Part shown: piece after piece, positions 38,414 through 46,005 of the stretch
Layout: each line of letters opens with the position of its first letter
How positions within the stretch are numbered: the stretch's first letter is position 1
Origin: Pseudidiomarina halophila
GTDB taxonomy: Bacteria > Pseudomonadota > Gammaproteobacteria > Enterobacterales > Alteromonadaceae
Direction: 5' to 3'
DNA: 64,000 nucleotides
Assembly: GCF_003987215.1 (NCBI RefSeq)
Contig: NZ_PIPW01000003.1
Span: 248,001-312,000 of the forward strand
Made by a program: the position numbers and the translations under genes
Notes under the pieces: generated by a model
Databases searched by the model: none
Seen by the model: the letters and a program-made list of their open reading frames with translations, nothing else
What the model was told of the DNA's origin: nothing

Positions 38414-39141
38414 TGGGCACCTCCCGGCTTTTTCTTTTTGAAACTAATGGTGTACACCAACAAAACTGCACCGGTAATCATCAAAATAAAGGTGCCGATA
38501 ATGAAAACCTTCAGCCACCATGTTTCGATGTCAACACGGTCGCTGTAATCCATGATGTGGGTCATCCACATGATGTCGAAACCGCGCCAGAACGTATGAC
38601 GTTTTACCAGCATGTCGCCGGTGGTTTCCGATAGATAAAGGCTGGTATTGCCAAAGTCATCGTAGTTAACCTGCCAGATAGGTAGTAAAGCAGGATTTAG
38701 TTCGGTCGGCGGGTTTTCAGTTAAGTAAACCACCGAGTCAATAGTAGGTGCCTCAAGCGCGTAGTAGCGATTGGCAAGCTCCCTGATATGGTGCTCTTCA
38801 AGGGTGATCGGTGCCAGGGTTTCAGCGCTGACGATAGTTTGTCCCTGATGGCCATCAAGTTCATAAACTGCGGTGAGCTGATTGTTAAGCCAACGGGTTT
38901 CGAGCGCCACCGTCTGGGTGTGGGGATAACGTTCAAGCAGCTGATCTAACGGAGCTACTTGCGTGTCTGCTGGAACAGCGGCAGACGTGTCCTGGACCAA
39001 ATGGTCGCCGTGAATAAAGTCGAGCTGAAAAAACACCATATAAGCGCCGCTAATGGTCCAAATCACCATTTGAACGCCGAAAATTAACGACAGCCAGCGG
39101 TGCCACACTCGCCATTGACTGGAACGCTGATGTTGCGCCAT
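38410..39141 (-). CDS. PepSY-domain membrane protein, partner of the fusion reductase
   Basis: 243 residues. TM1 (WLSLIFGVQMVIWTISGAYMVFF), a periplasmic PepSY-like part with ETTGDMLVKRHTFWRGFDIMWMTHIMDYSDRVD, and a C-terminal TM (VFIIGTFILMITGAVLLVYTI). The WMTHIMDYS segment parallels HFMDYSGE in the fusion protein, so the two are related. SD GAGGT. It follows the TonB receptor after a terminator-like hairpin. PepSY membrane proteins of this type reduce siderophore iron in other bacteria, which makes a ferric-reductase role plausible but unproved. Confidence 0.82.
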   Translation of the reverse strand: MAQHQRSSQWRVWHRWLSLIFGVQMVIWTISGAYMVFFQLDFIHGDHLVQDTSAAVPADTQVAPLDQLLERYPHTQTVALETRWLNNQLTAVYELDGHQGQTIVSAETLAPITLEEHHIRELANRYYALEAPTIDSVVYLTENPPTELNPALLPIWQVNYDDFGNTSLYLSETTGDMLVKRHTFWRGFDIMWMTHIMDYSDRVDIETWWLKVFIIGTFILMITGAVLLVYTISFKKKKPGGAQ

Positions 39142-39171
39142 GTCATACCTCAGAATAAGTTAAATAAAAAG

Positions 39172-39195
39172 CTGCCGCTCGCGAGCGAGCGGCAG
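39172..39195 (-). terminator. Hairpin between the TonB receptor and the PepSY genes
   Basis: Arms CTGCCGCTCGC (39172-39182) and GCGAGCGGCAG (39185-39195); the loop forms by opening inner pairs. On the - strand it is followed by TTTTTATTT (39170 down), so it should end or attenuate receptor transcripts before the two PepSY genes. Confidence 0.75.
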
Positions 39196-39207
39196 AAACA
39201 GAGATTA

Positions 39208-41910
39208 TCAGAAACTATACCGAACTTTCAGATAAAGCTGACGACCCAATAAGTTGTAGGTCATGGTGTCAGTGTTGGCATCAGTCCAGCTCTGGATAAA
39301 CGGTGGCTCTTTATCAAACAGGTTGTTCACACCAGCCGTAAGGCTAAGGTTGGTGTCCATGAAGTAAGTACCTTGCACGTTATGGTAGAACACACTTGGC
39401 GCGTGGTCACCAATATCGCCTGGTGAGGCATTAATATCATCGGCTTCGCCGATGTATTGAACGTTGTAATGCAGACGCCAGTCGTCCCGCGTAAATGTTG
39501 CAGTGGCATTCGAGCGCCAGTGCGTGTAACTACCACGGCCGCCAGTGATGTAGCCTGCATATTCGATTTCCGCAGCACCTACGAATGGTGCAAAGGTATA
39601 TTCGTCTAAGTAGCTGACATTCCAACTAAAGTCACTCGCCCAACCAGCAAGTTCAGTTTTGTAGAATAATGCTGCATCAATACCTGAAACATTTTCTGTT
39701 GCTGCATTGGTCGGCTGTGCTGACAAGTAGTTAATATCACCGGTCAGTGAGTCGCGAGTGAAGTGCTCAGAACTACAGAACGGATGCGAAAGGTTGTCAG
39801 AGTTGTAGCATACTGACAACTTGGTTGAACCTGGGATGGTCTGAATCGCATTCTCGATATCAATGTTGTAGTAATCTACGGTAAGTTGCAGATTTTCGAC
39901 AAAGTTAACGTCCCACACAACACCTGCGGTAAAGGTTTCTGCATCTTCAGGTTTCAGGTTCGGATTACCGCCGACTGTTGTTAATACAGTCGCGCCAAAC
40001 TGAGTGTAGCCAGCAGGTACGCCATCTGCCTGGCAGTTGGCGGCCACTGTTGGATCTGCACCCGGCTGATCCCAACCATCACATGGATCTGTGGTGGTCA
40101 AGTTACCTTCTGCAACACCACCGAAAAGCTCTGGGATGTTAGGGATGCGGAAAGCAGTCGATTGCGTTGCACGCAGCTTCAGGGCGTCCGAAACCTGCCA
40201 GTGCAAGCTTGCTTTGTAGTTACCATCGCTACCAAAGGTATCGTAGTCGCTGTAACGATAGGCTAAATCAAGACTCAGTGATTTTGCGAAAGCTTCATCT
40301 GCAAACAGTGGTATAGAAGTTTCAGCATAAACCTCGTCGACAGTATAGCTACCTTCAATTGGCTCGGCTTGGTTGGTATTCATGATCCCCGCAACAATTG
40401 AGGAATCAGGATTACGCCAGCCTTTCTCTTTGCGGTGTTCTACGCCAAACGCTACCGGGACCCAGCCTGCAGGGAGGTCAAACAAGTCCCCGGTAATGTT
40501 TGCCGTAAGTGAACGCTGCTCGTTGCCGCCGTTGTCCGTAGTGCGGAACATAATGTGGTCGAGTGCTTCCTGTGATAAGTCGCCATAACCAAGCAAGTCG
40601 ATACATGGGATGCCGTTAGTGCCACAGGTATTTGGATCCAGGCCTTGCTCCAGACGCTGGGTATTAACGATATTGGTCATGCCGTCAATGGCAGTATTAC
40701 GACCATAATTGTATGCCACTTCCCAGTTCCAGCCGTTACCGATGATACCGTTTGCACCCACTACAGTACGGAAGGTATTCACGTCCTGGAAGAAAATACG
40801 CGGTCCGCCTTCCAGCAAACGGCGGCCGTCCAGGCGAATGGTTTCGCCAGTAGGGTTAGTCGGATGATCCGGACCAAACTCAATGCCCCGTAATGTTCCC
40901 GGTGTTGCCAGCTGCTCTGAAGTACGGTTGTTGTAAAGTACTTCAGTAAATACTGTGGTATCAGGGCTCAGTTGGTAGTCGCCAAACACGGACATATTCC
41001 AGTTCGTGATCGGGTTAACTGCATTCAGATATGGGAAGAAGGCAAAGTTATGCTCTGCACTACTGTAGGTCTCGTAGGAGTCGCCGTCACCATTAGGATC
41101 TTGATTGAAGTTAATGCGCTCACCAGCATTCGGGCCCGTGAGGATGGTTGCACGGCCACCAATAGTGCTGGAGCTACCAAAGCAATCCAGCTGACCTGGG
41201 GTCATTTCCGCTAACGCACAACCGGCTTGATCTGCCATGTTCAGTTCATCAGAGGAACGGTAGCCCAGAGTTGCCATGATCCGGCCTTTATCGCCACTGG
41301 TACCGAATATCAGGTTTACGTTGCGATCCTGGCCTTCGCCGTCGTCAGTCGAACCGACACGAGCTTCGACGGTGAACCCATCGTAGCTTTTTCGGGTGAT
41401 GATGTTTACGACACCAGCGACAGCGTCAGCGCCGTAGATAGCAGAAGCGCCGTCTTTCAGGACTTCGATACGTTGAATCATTTCAACCGGTATCATGTTG
41501 AGATCGACTGAGCTGTTGGCACCAGTACCGCCGTTAACGATACGACGGCCATTAAGCAGTACCAGCGTTCGGTTAATGCCTAAACCGCGAAGGTTAACCT
41601 GTGCGGTGCCATAGCCGTTGCCGGTCCAGTACGCGTTATTCTGGCCACCAGCAGCACCTGCCGAGGCAGACATCCGCTGTAGAATCATTTCAACTGAGGT
41701 CATGCCCGAGACTTCAATATCCTCGGCATCGAAAACCTGAATTGGGGAGGCGCTTGCAGCTTCGGCGCGTTTCAATCGTGAGCCGGTTACAGTAATGCGT
41801 TCGGCATCCGCTTGTGCGTCACTCTCATTGGTTTGTGCAAACACTGTAGGAGAGCTGAAAAAGGTGGCCGATACGCTTAAAGCGACGGCGGAAAACAGTA
41901 ATTTTTTCAT
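39208..41910 (-). CDS. TonB-dependent receptor
   Basis: 900 residues. Signal peptide MKKLLFSAVALSVSATFF..VFA-Q, TonB box ERITVTGSRLKRA, and a plug with QVNLRGLGINRTLVLLNGRR, VEMIQRIEVLKDGASAIYGADA and VAGVVNIITRK. The large barrel ends LYLKVRYSF. Two cysteine pairs are in extracellular-loop-like regions (for example CGTNGIPCIDLL). The style (GSRLKR, long loops) is that of alteromonad and Xanthomonas receptors for sugars, peptides or siderophores. The ligand is unknown; the PepSY reductase genes downstream hint at a metal complex. SD AGGGTGA. Confidence 0.9.
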   Translation of the reverse strand: MKKLLFSAVALSVSATFFSSPTVFAQTNESDAQADAERITVTGSRLKRAEAASASPIQVFDAEDIEVSGMTSVEMILQRMSASAGAAGGQNNAYWTGNGYGTAQVNLRGLGINRTLVLLNGRRIVNGGTGANSSVDLNMIPVEMIQRIEVLKDGASAIYGADAVAGVVNIITRKSYDGFTVEARVGSTDDGEGQDRNVNLIFGTSGDKGRIMATLGYRSSDELNMADQAGCALAEMTPGQLDCFGSSSTIGGRATILTGPNAGERINFNQDPNGDGDSYETYSSAEHNFAFFPYLNAVNPITNWNMSVFGDYQLSPDTTVFTEVLYNNRTSEQLATPGTLRGIEFGPDHPTNPTGETIRLDGRRLLEGGPRIFFQDVNTFRTVVGANGIIGNGWNWEVAYNYGRNTAIDGMTNIVNTQRLEQGLDPNTCGTNGIPCIDLLGYGDLSQEALDHIMFRTTDNGGNEQRSLTANITGDLFDLPAGWVPVAFGVEHRKEKGWRNPDSSIVAGIMNTNQAEPIEGSYTVDEVYAETSIPLFADEAFAKSLSLDLAYRYSDYDTFGSDGNYKASLHWQVSDALKLRATQSTAFRIPNIPELFGGVAEGNLTTTDPCDGWDQPGADPTVAANCQADGVPAGYTQFGATVLTTVGGNPNLKPEDAETFTAGVVWDVNFVENLQLTVDYYNIDIENAIQTIPGSTKLSVCYNSDNLSHPFCSSEHFTRDSLTGDINYLSAQPTNAATENVSGIDAALFYKTELAGWASDFSWNVSYLDEYTFAPFVGAAEIEYAGYITGGRGSYTHWRSNATATFTRDDWRLHYNVQYIGEADDINASPGDIGDHAPSVFYHNVQGTYFMDTNLSLTAGVNNLFDKEPPFIQSWTDANTDTMTYNLLGRQLYLKVRYSF

Positions 41911-42229
41911 TATGTCACCCTGAATAAATTTTCGTTGTTGTAGCTTATGGATTAGACGTCGAGTTTACCCGATCAACTTGTTTATACAACTACTACCATA
42001 GAAGTTTTTACAGTAGAGTAAAGAGCGCTCATAGTGAAAGTTGTATAAAGAATGCCCGATTTCAAGGGTATTTCAGGGCTTGTATAGTCAACCTGGGCCG
42101 AGATGGATTAGAGGAGGCTACTGTAATTGCTCGATTAACAGTACTGAAAGTTACACACAAAAAAAGTTGTTTAGATTAAATTCGATCCTAAACATACATA
42201 ATAAATATGCATTATGCGCGCAATTAAAT
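41911..42229 (-). promoter_or_regulatory. Intergenic control region of the TonB receptor gene
   Basis: 319 bases without a gene. An exact inverted repeat TTTATACAACT (41981-41991) / AGTTGTATAAA (42039-42049), arms 11 bases and 47 bases apart, lies 70-140 bases upstream of the receptor ATG. It looks like two operator half sites or a loop-forming pair. An open frame at 42041-42352 runs into the neighbouring gene and is not supported. Confidence 0.5.
42159..42193 (-). terminator. Weak terminator after the GT2-GtrA gene
   Basis: Arms GTTTAG (42169-42174) and CTAAAC (42188-42193) with a 13-base loop. On the - strand the hairpin is followed by AACTTTTTTT (A tract 42159-42165). The stem is short and AT-rich, so efficiency is doubtful. 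Confidence 0.4.
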
Positions 42230-43279
42230 TCATCCTTGCTCTGCTGTTTTATTACGAAAAACCAACTTTTTTTGCAGTCGGTAGCTCAGCAGAAAAACGA
42301 TGACTTCAGAGGCGGGTTTACCAATGAAGGGAGACACGCCGACCAGCAGTAATCCTTTTGTCAGCATGTAGTTAACAGCAACAAGCACGGCTGCTAGCAG
42401 GGAATAGTGCGTCGCGTCACGAAACAATGAGCCACCACGGCCAAAGACCCATTGGCGGTTCATACTAAAGTTAAAGATACCGGAACAGAGTCGGGCGCTT
42501 GCAATAGCTGCAAGAATTTCGCCAGTGAAGCCGTAGATCAGCGCAAATAAGCCGTAATCGATGAGCGCGGACGCAATGCCTACACCAGAAAACTTAAGAA
42601 ACTTACTATAGATTCTTAGCGAATCCTGCAGGGGTTTAAAGTGACTACTTTTATTGCCTTCTTCGTAGACGGTAGTAATGTCCAGACTGCAAAAGCGCAA
42701 CTGATTGCGTTTGGCTAAAATGAGCATATCCAGCTCAAATTCGTAACGATTGCTCGGCATCTCTATAAGCTCGGGCAAGAGCTTGGCAGGGACTCCCCGT
42801 AGGCCTGTCTGAGTGTCGGGAACATTGATTCTTAAGCCTAAGCGAAAGGTGAAACGAGCGAAGGTATTGCCAAGCCATGAGCGAAAAGGGATCCCGGGTG
42901 CCTTAAAGTCACGACTGCCTAACCAGAGCGCGTCAGGCTCATTGTGAAAAGCTTTTGCAACGGCCAGGATATCGTCGGGGAGATGTTGCCCGTCGGCGTC
43001 GGCAGTCACCGCACCGACGCTCGCGCCTGCATGGCGCTCAACCCAGCTAAAGCCGGTTTTTAATGCTGCACCCTTACCTAGATTAGTTTCGTGCTGGAGC
43101 ACTGTTACCTGGTCAAAGGTTTCAAGCTCGGTAAAAATAGAGGTCGCATCGCTGCCGTCATTAATTACGACAATTCCCTGATAATCATTTGCATCTTCGA
43201 GCAACGTCTTAACGAGTTGCGTTAGACGGACATCAGGATTATAAGCGGGAATAATGATTACAGGTCGGCAGTCGGCCAA
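42230..43279 (-). CDS. Family 2 glycosyltransferase fused to a GtrA domain
   Basis: 349 residues, TTG start supported by AGAGGAAA six bases upstream. Residues 1-220: GT2 with IIIPAYNPDVRL, VVINDGSDA, LGKGAALKTGF and ADADGQHLP (metal DxD-like), like dolichol-phosphate-mannose synthases. Residues about 230-345: four-helix GtrA membrane domain (FSGVGIASALIDYGLFALIYG; FNFSMNRQWVFGR). The usual separate pair is GtrB plus GtrA: loading a sugar on undecaprenyl phosphate, then flipping it. Here both are in one chain. It follows the DUF3667 gene by 10 bases. Confidence 0.88.
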   Translation of the reverse strand: MADCRPVIIIPAYNPDVRLTQLVKTLLEDANDYQGIVVINDGSDATSIFTELETFDQVTVLQHETNLGKGAALKTGFSWVERHAGASVGAVTADADGQHLPDDILAVAKAFHNEPDALWLGSRDFKAPGIPFRSWLGNTFARFTFRLGLRINVPDTQTGLRGVPAKLLPELIEMPSNRYEFELDMLILAKRNQLRFCSLDITTVYEEGNKSSHFKPLQDSLRIYSKFLKFSGVGIASALIDYGLFALIYGFTGEILAAIASARLCSGIFNFSMNRQWVFGRGGSLFRDATHYSLLAAVLVAVNYMLTKGLLLVGVSPFIGKPASEVIVFLLSYRLQKKLVFRNKTAEQG

Positions 43280-43289
43280 AATTTCCTCT

Positions 43290-44282
43290 CTAGGCAGTTA
43301 ATATCCCAATAAACAGCATGATAACAAAAGCAAAGGCTAATAAGACAGAATAAACCAAAGCGCACAAGAAAAACTTGGTTAGGGTAAGCAACCAGCCCTG
43401 ACCATAAAATAATTTTTGCGTGAACAGCATGTAGCTAATCATCCACACGATAAGGATGTTTTCTGCCCAATCAACGACATCTTCAATTATCGGTAATCCT
43501 GTCAGTTCCGTCGCCCAGGCGGAGCCTTTGCTGATTATGGTAAGCAGCATGAGCGACAATAGCAGAAACGCATGAGTGTGCAGCGCTGCGCTTAAATGTT
43601 CCAGGTAAAAGCGCCCGGAAAATGCGTAAATTAACTTTAGAAACAGCGCCCAGAATGGCAGCATGATAAGCATCATCTGGGGCGCTAATGAAACCAGCCG
43701 TTTGACTAATATTCTGGGCTCTTTAGAGAGCTCGACGACGCGCTCTTTTATCTGGTTCTCTTGCGCTTCTGTCGCAAAGGGCAGACTAATAGTAAGTCCC
43801 TCAAAGATTTCTTCGGGCGCTTTAATGGTGTTCCCGGCAGGGAGTAAATCCAGTCCTTGTTGGGCTTCGTCTAACGCCTGATCAAGTTGTTGCTGTTCCG
43901 CTGGGGTTAAATCGTCAGGCCCGGTTTGAATATTTTCGAAGTCAATAAGTGACGTCAGCACTAAAAATGAAATCAGCGAAATAAAGAAATAGAGTCGCAG
44001 CGGTGGCACATAGGATGCGTGCCGGCCACGAACAAACTCCTGGGTTAGAAATCCCGGACGTGAGAACAAGCCTACCAAGGTCCGGTAAAACCGCGAGTCC
44101 CAGTGACTAATTTCGCCCATCAGGTCGCCGACAACTGCAAAGACACTGCGGATATAGTGACGATTCTGTTGGCCACAAACATGACAGAATTCGCCCAAAA
44201 GTTCACTATCGCAATTTTTGCAGCGATGGTTCGCGGGTTCGGTGGCTGGAACAATGCTCGGCACAGCACTTTCGGTTGTCAT
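43290..44282 (-). CDS. DUF3667 membrane protein with N-terminal zinc ribbon
   Basis: 330 residues. CKNCDSELLGEFCHVCGQ gives four cysteines of a zinc ribbon, followed by the family signature RTLVGLFSRPGFLTQEFVRG and YVPPLRLYFFISLISFLVL. There are about five membrane helices, with an inserted soluble stretch between TM1 and TM2 rich in Glu/Gln (about 115-190). The family has no established role. It is cotranscribed with the GT2-GtrA gene; no Shine-Dalgarno site is evident before its ATG. Confidence 0.85.
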   Translation of the reverse strand: MTTESAVPSIVPATEPANHRCKNCDSELLGEFCHVCGQQNRHYIRSVFAVVGDLMGEISHWDSRFYRTLVGLFSRPGFLTQEFVRGRHASYVPPLRLYFFISLISFLVLTSLIDFENIQTGPDDLTPAEQQQLDQALDEAQQGLDLLPAGNTIKAPEEIFEGLTISLPFATEAQENQIKERVVELSKEPRILVKRLVSLAPQMMLIMLPFWALFLKLIYAFSGRFYLEHLSAALHTHAFLLLSLMLLTIISKGSAWATELTGLPIIEDVVDWAENILIVWMISYMLFTQKLFYGQGWLLTLTKFFLCALVYSVLLAFAFVIMLFIGILTA

Positions 44283-44342
44283 AATGGTTCGGTTGTTATT
44301 GTTATAATGGCTTTAGTTTAGCTTAGCTTTTACTTATAGCAT

Positions 44343-44372
44343 AAAAAAACGACCACAAGGGAGTGGTCGTTT
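44343..44372 (-). terminator. Terminator of the charged periplasmic protein gene
   Basis: Perfect arms AAACGACCAC (44347-44356) and GTGGTCGTTT (44363-44372), six-base loop, with seven A at 44343-44349 forming the U tract of the - strand transcript. Confidence 0.9.
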
Positions 44373-44406
44373 CAGAGATTGGAAGTGATGGTGTCTTGGC
44401 TGAGAA

Positions 44407-44712
44407 TTAGCGATTGTTACCGTTATCGCCGTTGTCCTTTTTCTTTTTGTCCTTACTGTCTTTCTTTTTGCCTTCAGCATCAGCTTTAAGCGCTGCACGC
44501 TGAGCTTCACGCTCTGCTTTCATCGCTTCATGCTCGGCTTTCATCTTCTCGCGCAAGTCTGTTTTGCGTTGCTCTGCTGTGTCCTTTGATTCTTTGTCTT
44601 TGGCATCTTCAGCTTGTTGTTGTCCTTGCGCTGCATTCTGGCTTTGCGCAGCTACGCTAAGTGGTAGCGTCAGTACAATACCTGCAAGCAATACTGTTAA
44701 TAAACGATTCAT
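44407..44712 (-). CDS. Small charged periplasmic protein
   Basis: 101 residues from the ATG at 44712, with GAGGAG six bases ahead; an upstream in-frame start at 44751 would spoil the signal peptide. Signal sequence MNRLLTVLLAGIVLTLPLSVAAQ, then a long Gln/Lys/Glu/Asp helix of low complexity (EHEAMKAEREAQRAALKADAE) ending in a Lys/Asp/Gly/Asn tail. Likely an extended coiled coil or disordered periplasmic protein. No family recognised. Confidence 0.75.
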   Translation of the reverse strand: MNRLLTVLLAGIVLTLPLSVAAQSQNAAQGQQQAEDAKDKESKDTAEQRKTDLREKMKAEHEAMKAEREAQRAALKADAEGKKKDSKDKKKKDNGDNGNNR

Positions 44713-44832
44713 GGTGAACTCCTCAACTACGGTTTTTGCAGTGACCGGCAAAGTATGTAATGAATAGATTGTACTTGAATTAGGGTAATCCTGCTCAATA
44801 AATCGGCACGATCCACAAATGTTTGCGACTAT

Positions 44833-44869
44833 TTTACAAAAATATCACGCTGCGACATAACGTGTCGCA
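44833..44869 (+). promoter_or_regulatory. Promoter with a palindromic operator ahead of the WYL regulator
   Basis: TTTACA (44833-44838), 17-base spacer, CATAAC (44856-44861). The -10 lies at the centre of the exact palindrome TGCGACA-TAACG-TGTCGCA (44851-44869). Another TGCGACAT half site occurs inside the gene (near 44954). The layout is that of an autorepressed gene. Confidence 0.55.
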
Positions 44870-44923
44870 TCACGGGTATAACCTTGGACTTCGGCGACAC
44901 TGAATCAGAAAGGGAGTTCAGTT

Positions 44924-45460
44924 ATGCAAACGGTTCTACGCTACTTGCTTATGTTGCGACATATACCAAGACAACCACAGAAAATCGATGTAAACACGCT
45001 AAGGGAACGTCTTGCCGAGCATGGTATTGATGTCAGCATTCGTACTATTCAACGCAATTTAATTGAGCTCTCTGAAGTATTTCCGCTGACCACCGATGAA
45101 CGGTGTAAACCGTACGGTTGGAGTCTGTTGCCCGATGCCCCCCTATTGCCATTATTGTCATCAAATCAAATCCAGCGTATTGCGTCAGGGGCTGACACCG
45201 CAGTTACGGAAACTGTCCCGCTAAAATTGCGCTGTGTTCCGGAAATCAAGAAGCAATTGGAAACCTACCCGCTTAATGATAGTCAGCGGTTAAAAAGTAA
45301 TGGCGAGAGCGTACTGCTCACCGCTACTGCCGACTTAACCGACGAACTTACGGTTTGGATTTTGAGTCATGGGGCTAAACTTGAGGTGCTTGAACCTATT
45401 GAGTTGCGAAATAAGGTCGCCGAGCAGGCACAGATCATGCACCGTTATTATAAAGCTTAG
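44924..45460 (+). CDS. Short WYL/HTH transcriptional regulator
   Basis: 178 residues. N-terminal winged helix (about 1-60: VNTLRERLAEHGIDVSIRTIQRNLIELSEVF), a shortened middle region where the WYL barrel normally sits, and a C-terminal WCX-like segment (VWILSHGAKLEVLEPIELRNKVAEQAQIMHRYY). Full-length family members have about 300 residues. This one appears to lack most of the WYL ligand or ssDNA-binding fold, although FPLTTDERCKPYGWSLLPDAP is retained. SD AAAGGGAG. Predicted DNA-binding regulator; it probably controls its own promoter. Confidence 0.8.
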   Translation: MQTVLRYLLMLRHIPRQPQKIDVNTLRERLAEHGIDVSIRTIQRNLIELSEVFPLTTDERCKPYGWSLLPDAPLLPLLSSNQIQRIASGADTAVTETVPLKLRCVPEIKKQLETYPLNDSQRLKSNGESVLLTATADLTDELTVWILSHGAKLEVLEPIELRNKVAEQAQIMHRYYKA

Positions 45461-45484
45461 TGTTGGCCTGGTTCTGGATTTGGG

Positions 45485-45958
45485 TCAGGTCTCAGTCGGC
45501 CAACATCCTTCATGTCGTAATAACCAGGACTTTTTGTCTAGTCCCCCAGCGTATCCTGTCAAAGTACCGTTAGCACCGATCACTCGGTGACAGGGCACCA
45601 CAATTCCTATTGGATTTTTGCTATTTGCCATGCCAACAGCGCGAACAGCCTTGGGATTTTCAATCGCATTGGCAACATCCGCATAGCTAGCCAGTTTCCC
45701 GAACGGAATACGTTGTAAGGTCTGCCAAACGCGCTCCTGGAATTCAGTGCCTTGCGGACGTAACGGCAGATCAAAAATACGTAATGAACCGTCAAAGTAA
45801 TCGGTCAGCTGCTGCGCTGCTTCACGAAGGATCGGGCACCACTTCGTCTCAGTCACGGGTGACTGCACAAAGGAAACGGCTGTAATGGCCTCACCGTCAC
45901 TGTAAATTGCGACGGGGCCTAATTCGGAATCGATACTTGCTTGATAAATTGTGTTCAT
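45485..45958 (-). CDS. ogt: Methylated-DNA-protein-cysteine methyltransferase
   Basis: 157 residues. Acceptor site IVVPCHRVIGANG with Cys123, the Asn hinge and helix ERVWQTLQRIPFGKLASYADVA, and C-terminal LTGYAGGLDKKSWLLRHEG. It transfers alkyl groups from O6-alkylguanine to itself. The length equals Ogt-type enzymes without the Ada regulatory domain. It is convergent with the WYL gene and divergent from the Nramp gene. Confidence 0.95.
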   Translation of the reverse strand: MNTIYQASIDSELGPVAIYSDGEAITAVSFVQSPVTETKWCPILREAAQQLTDYFDGSLRIFDLPLRPQGTEFQERVWQTLQRIPFGKLASYADVANAIENPKAVRAVGMANSKNPIGIVVPCHRVIGANGTLTGYAGGLDKKSWLLRHEGCWPTET

Positions 45959-46005
45959 GGTATTGATTTAGCACATCTTCGCGGCCTGTTCCAGAGAGAG
46001 ACAAA

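Noticed and set aside
42041-42352. 103-residue + frame in the receptor upstream region
   Set aside because: Runs antisense into the GT2-GtrA gene; no SD, and low-complexity content.
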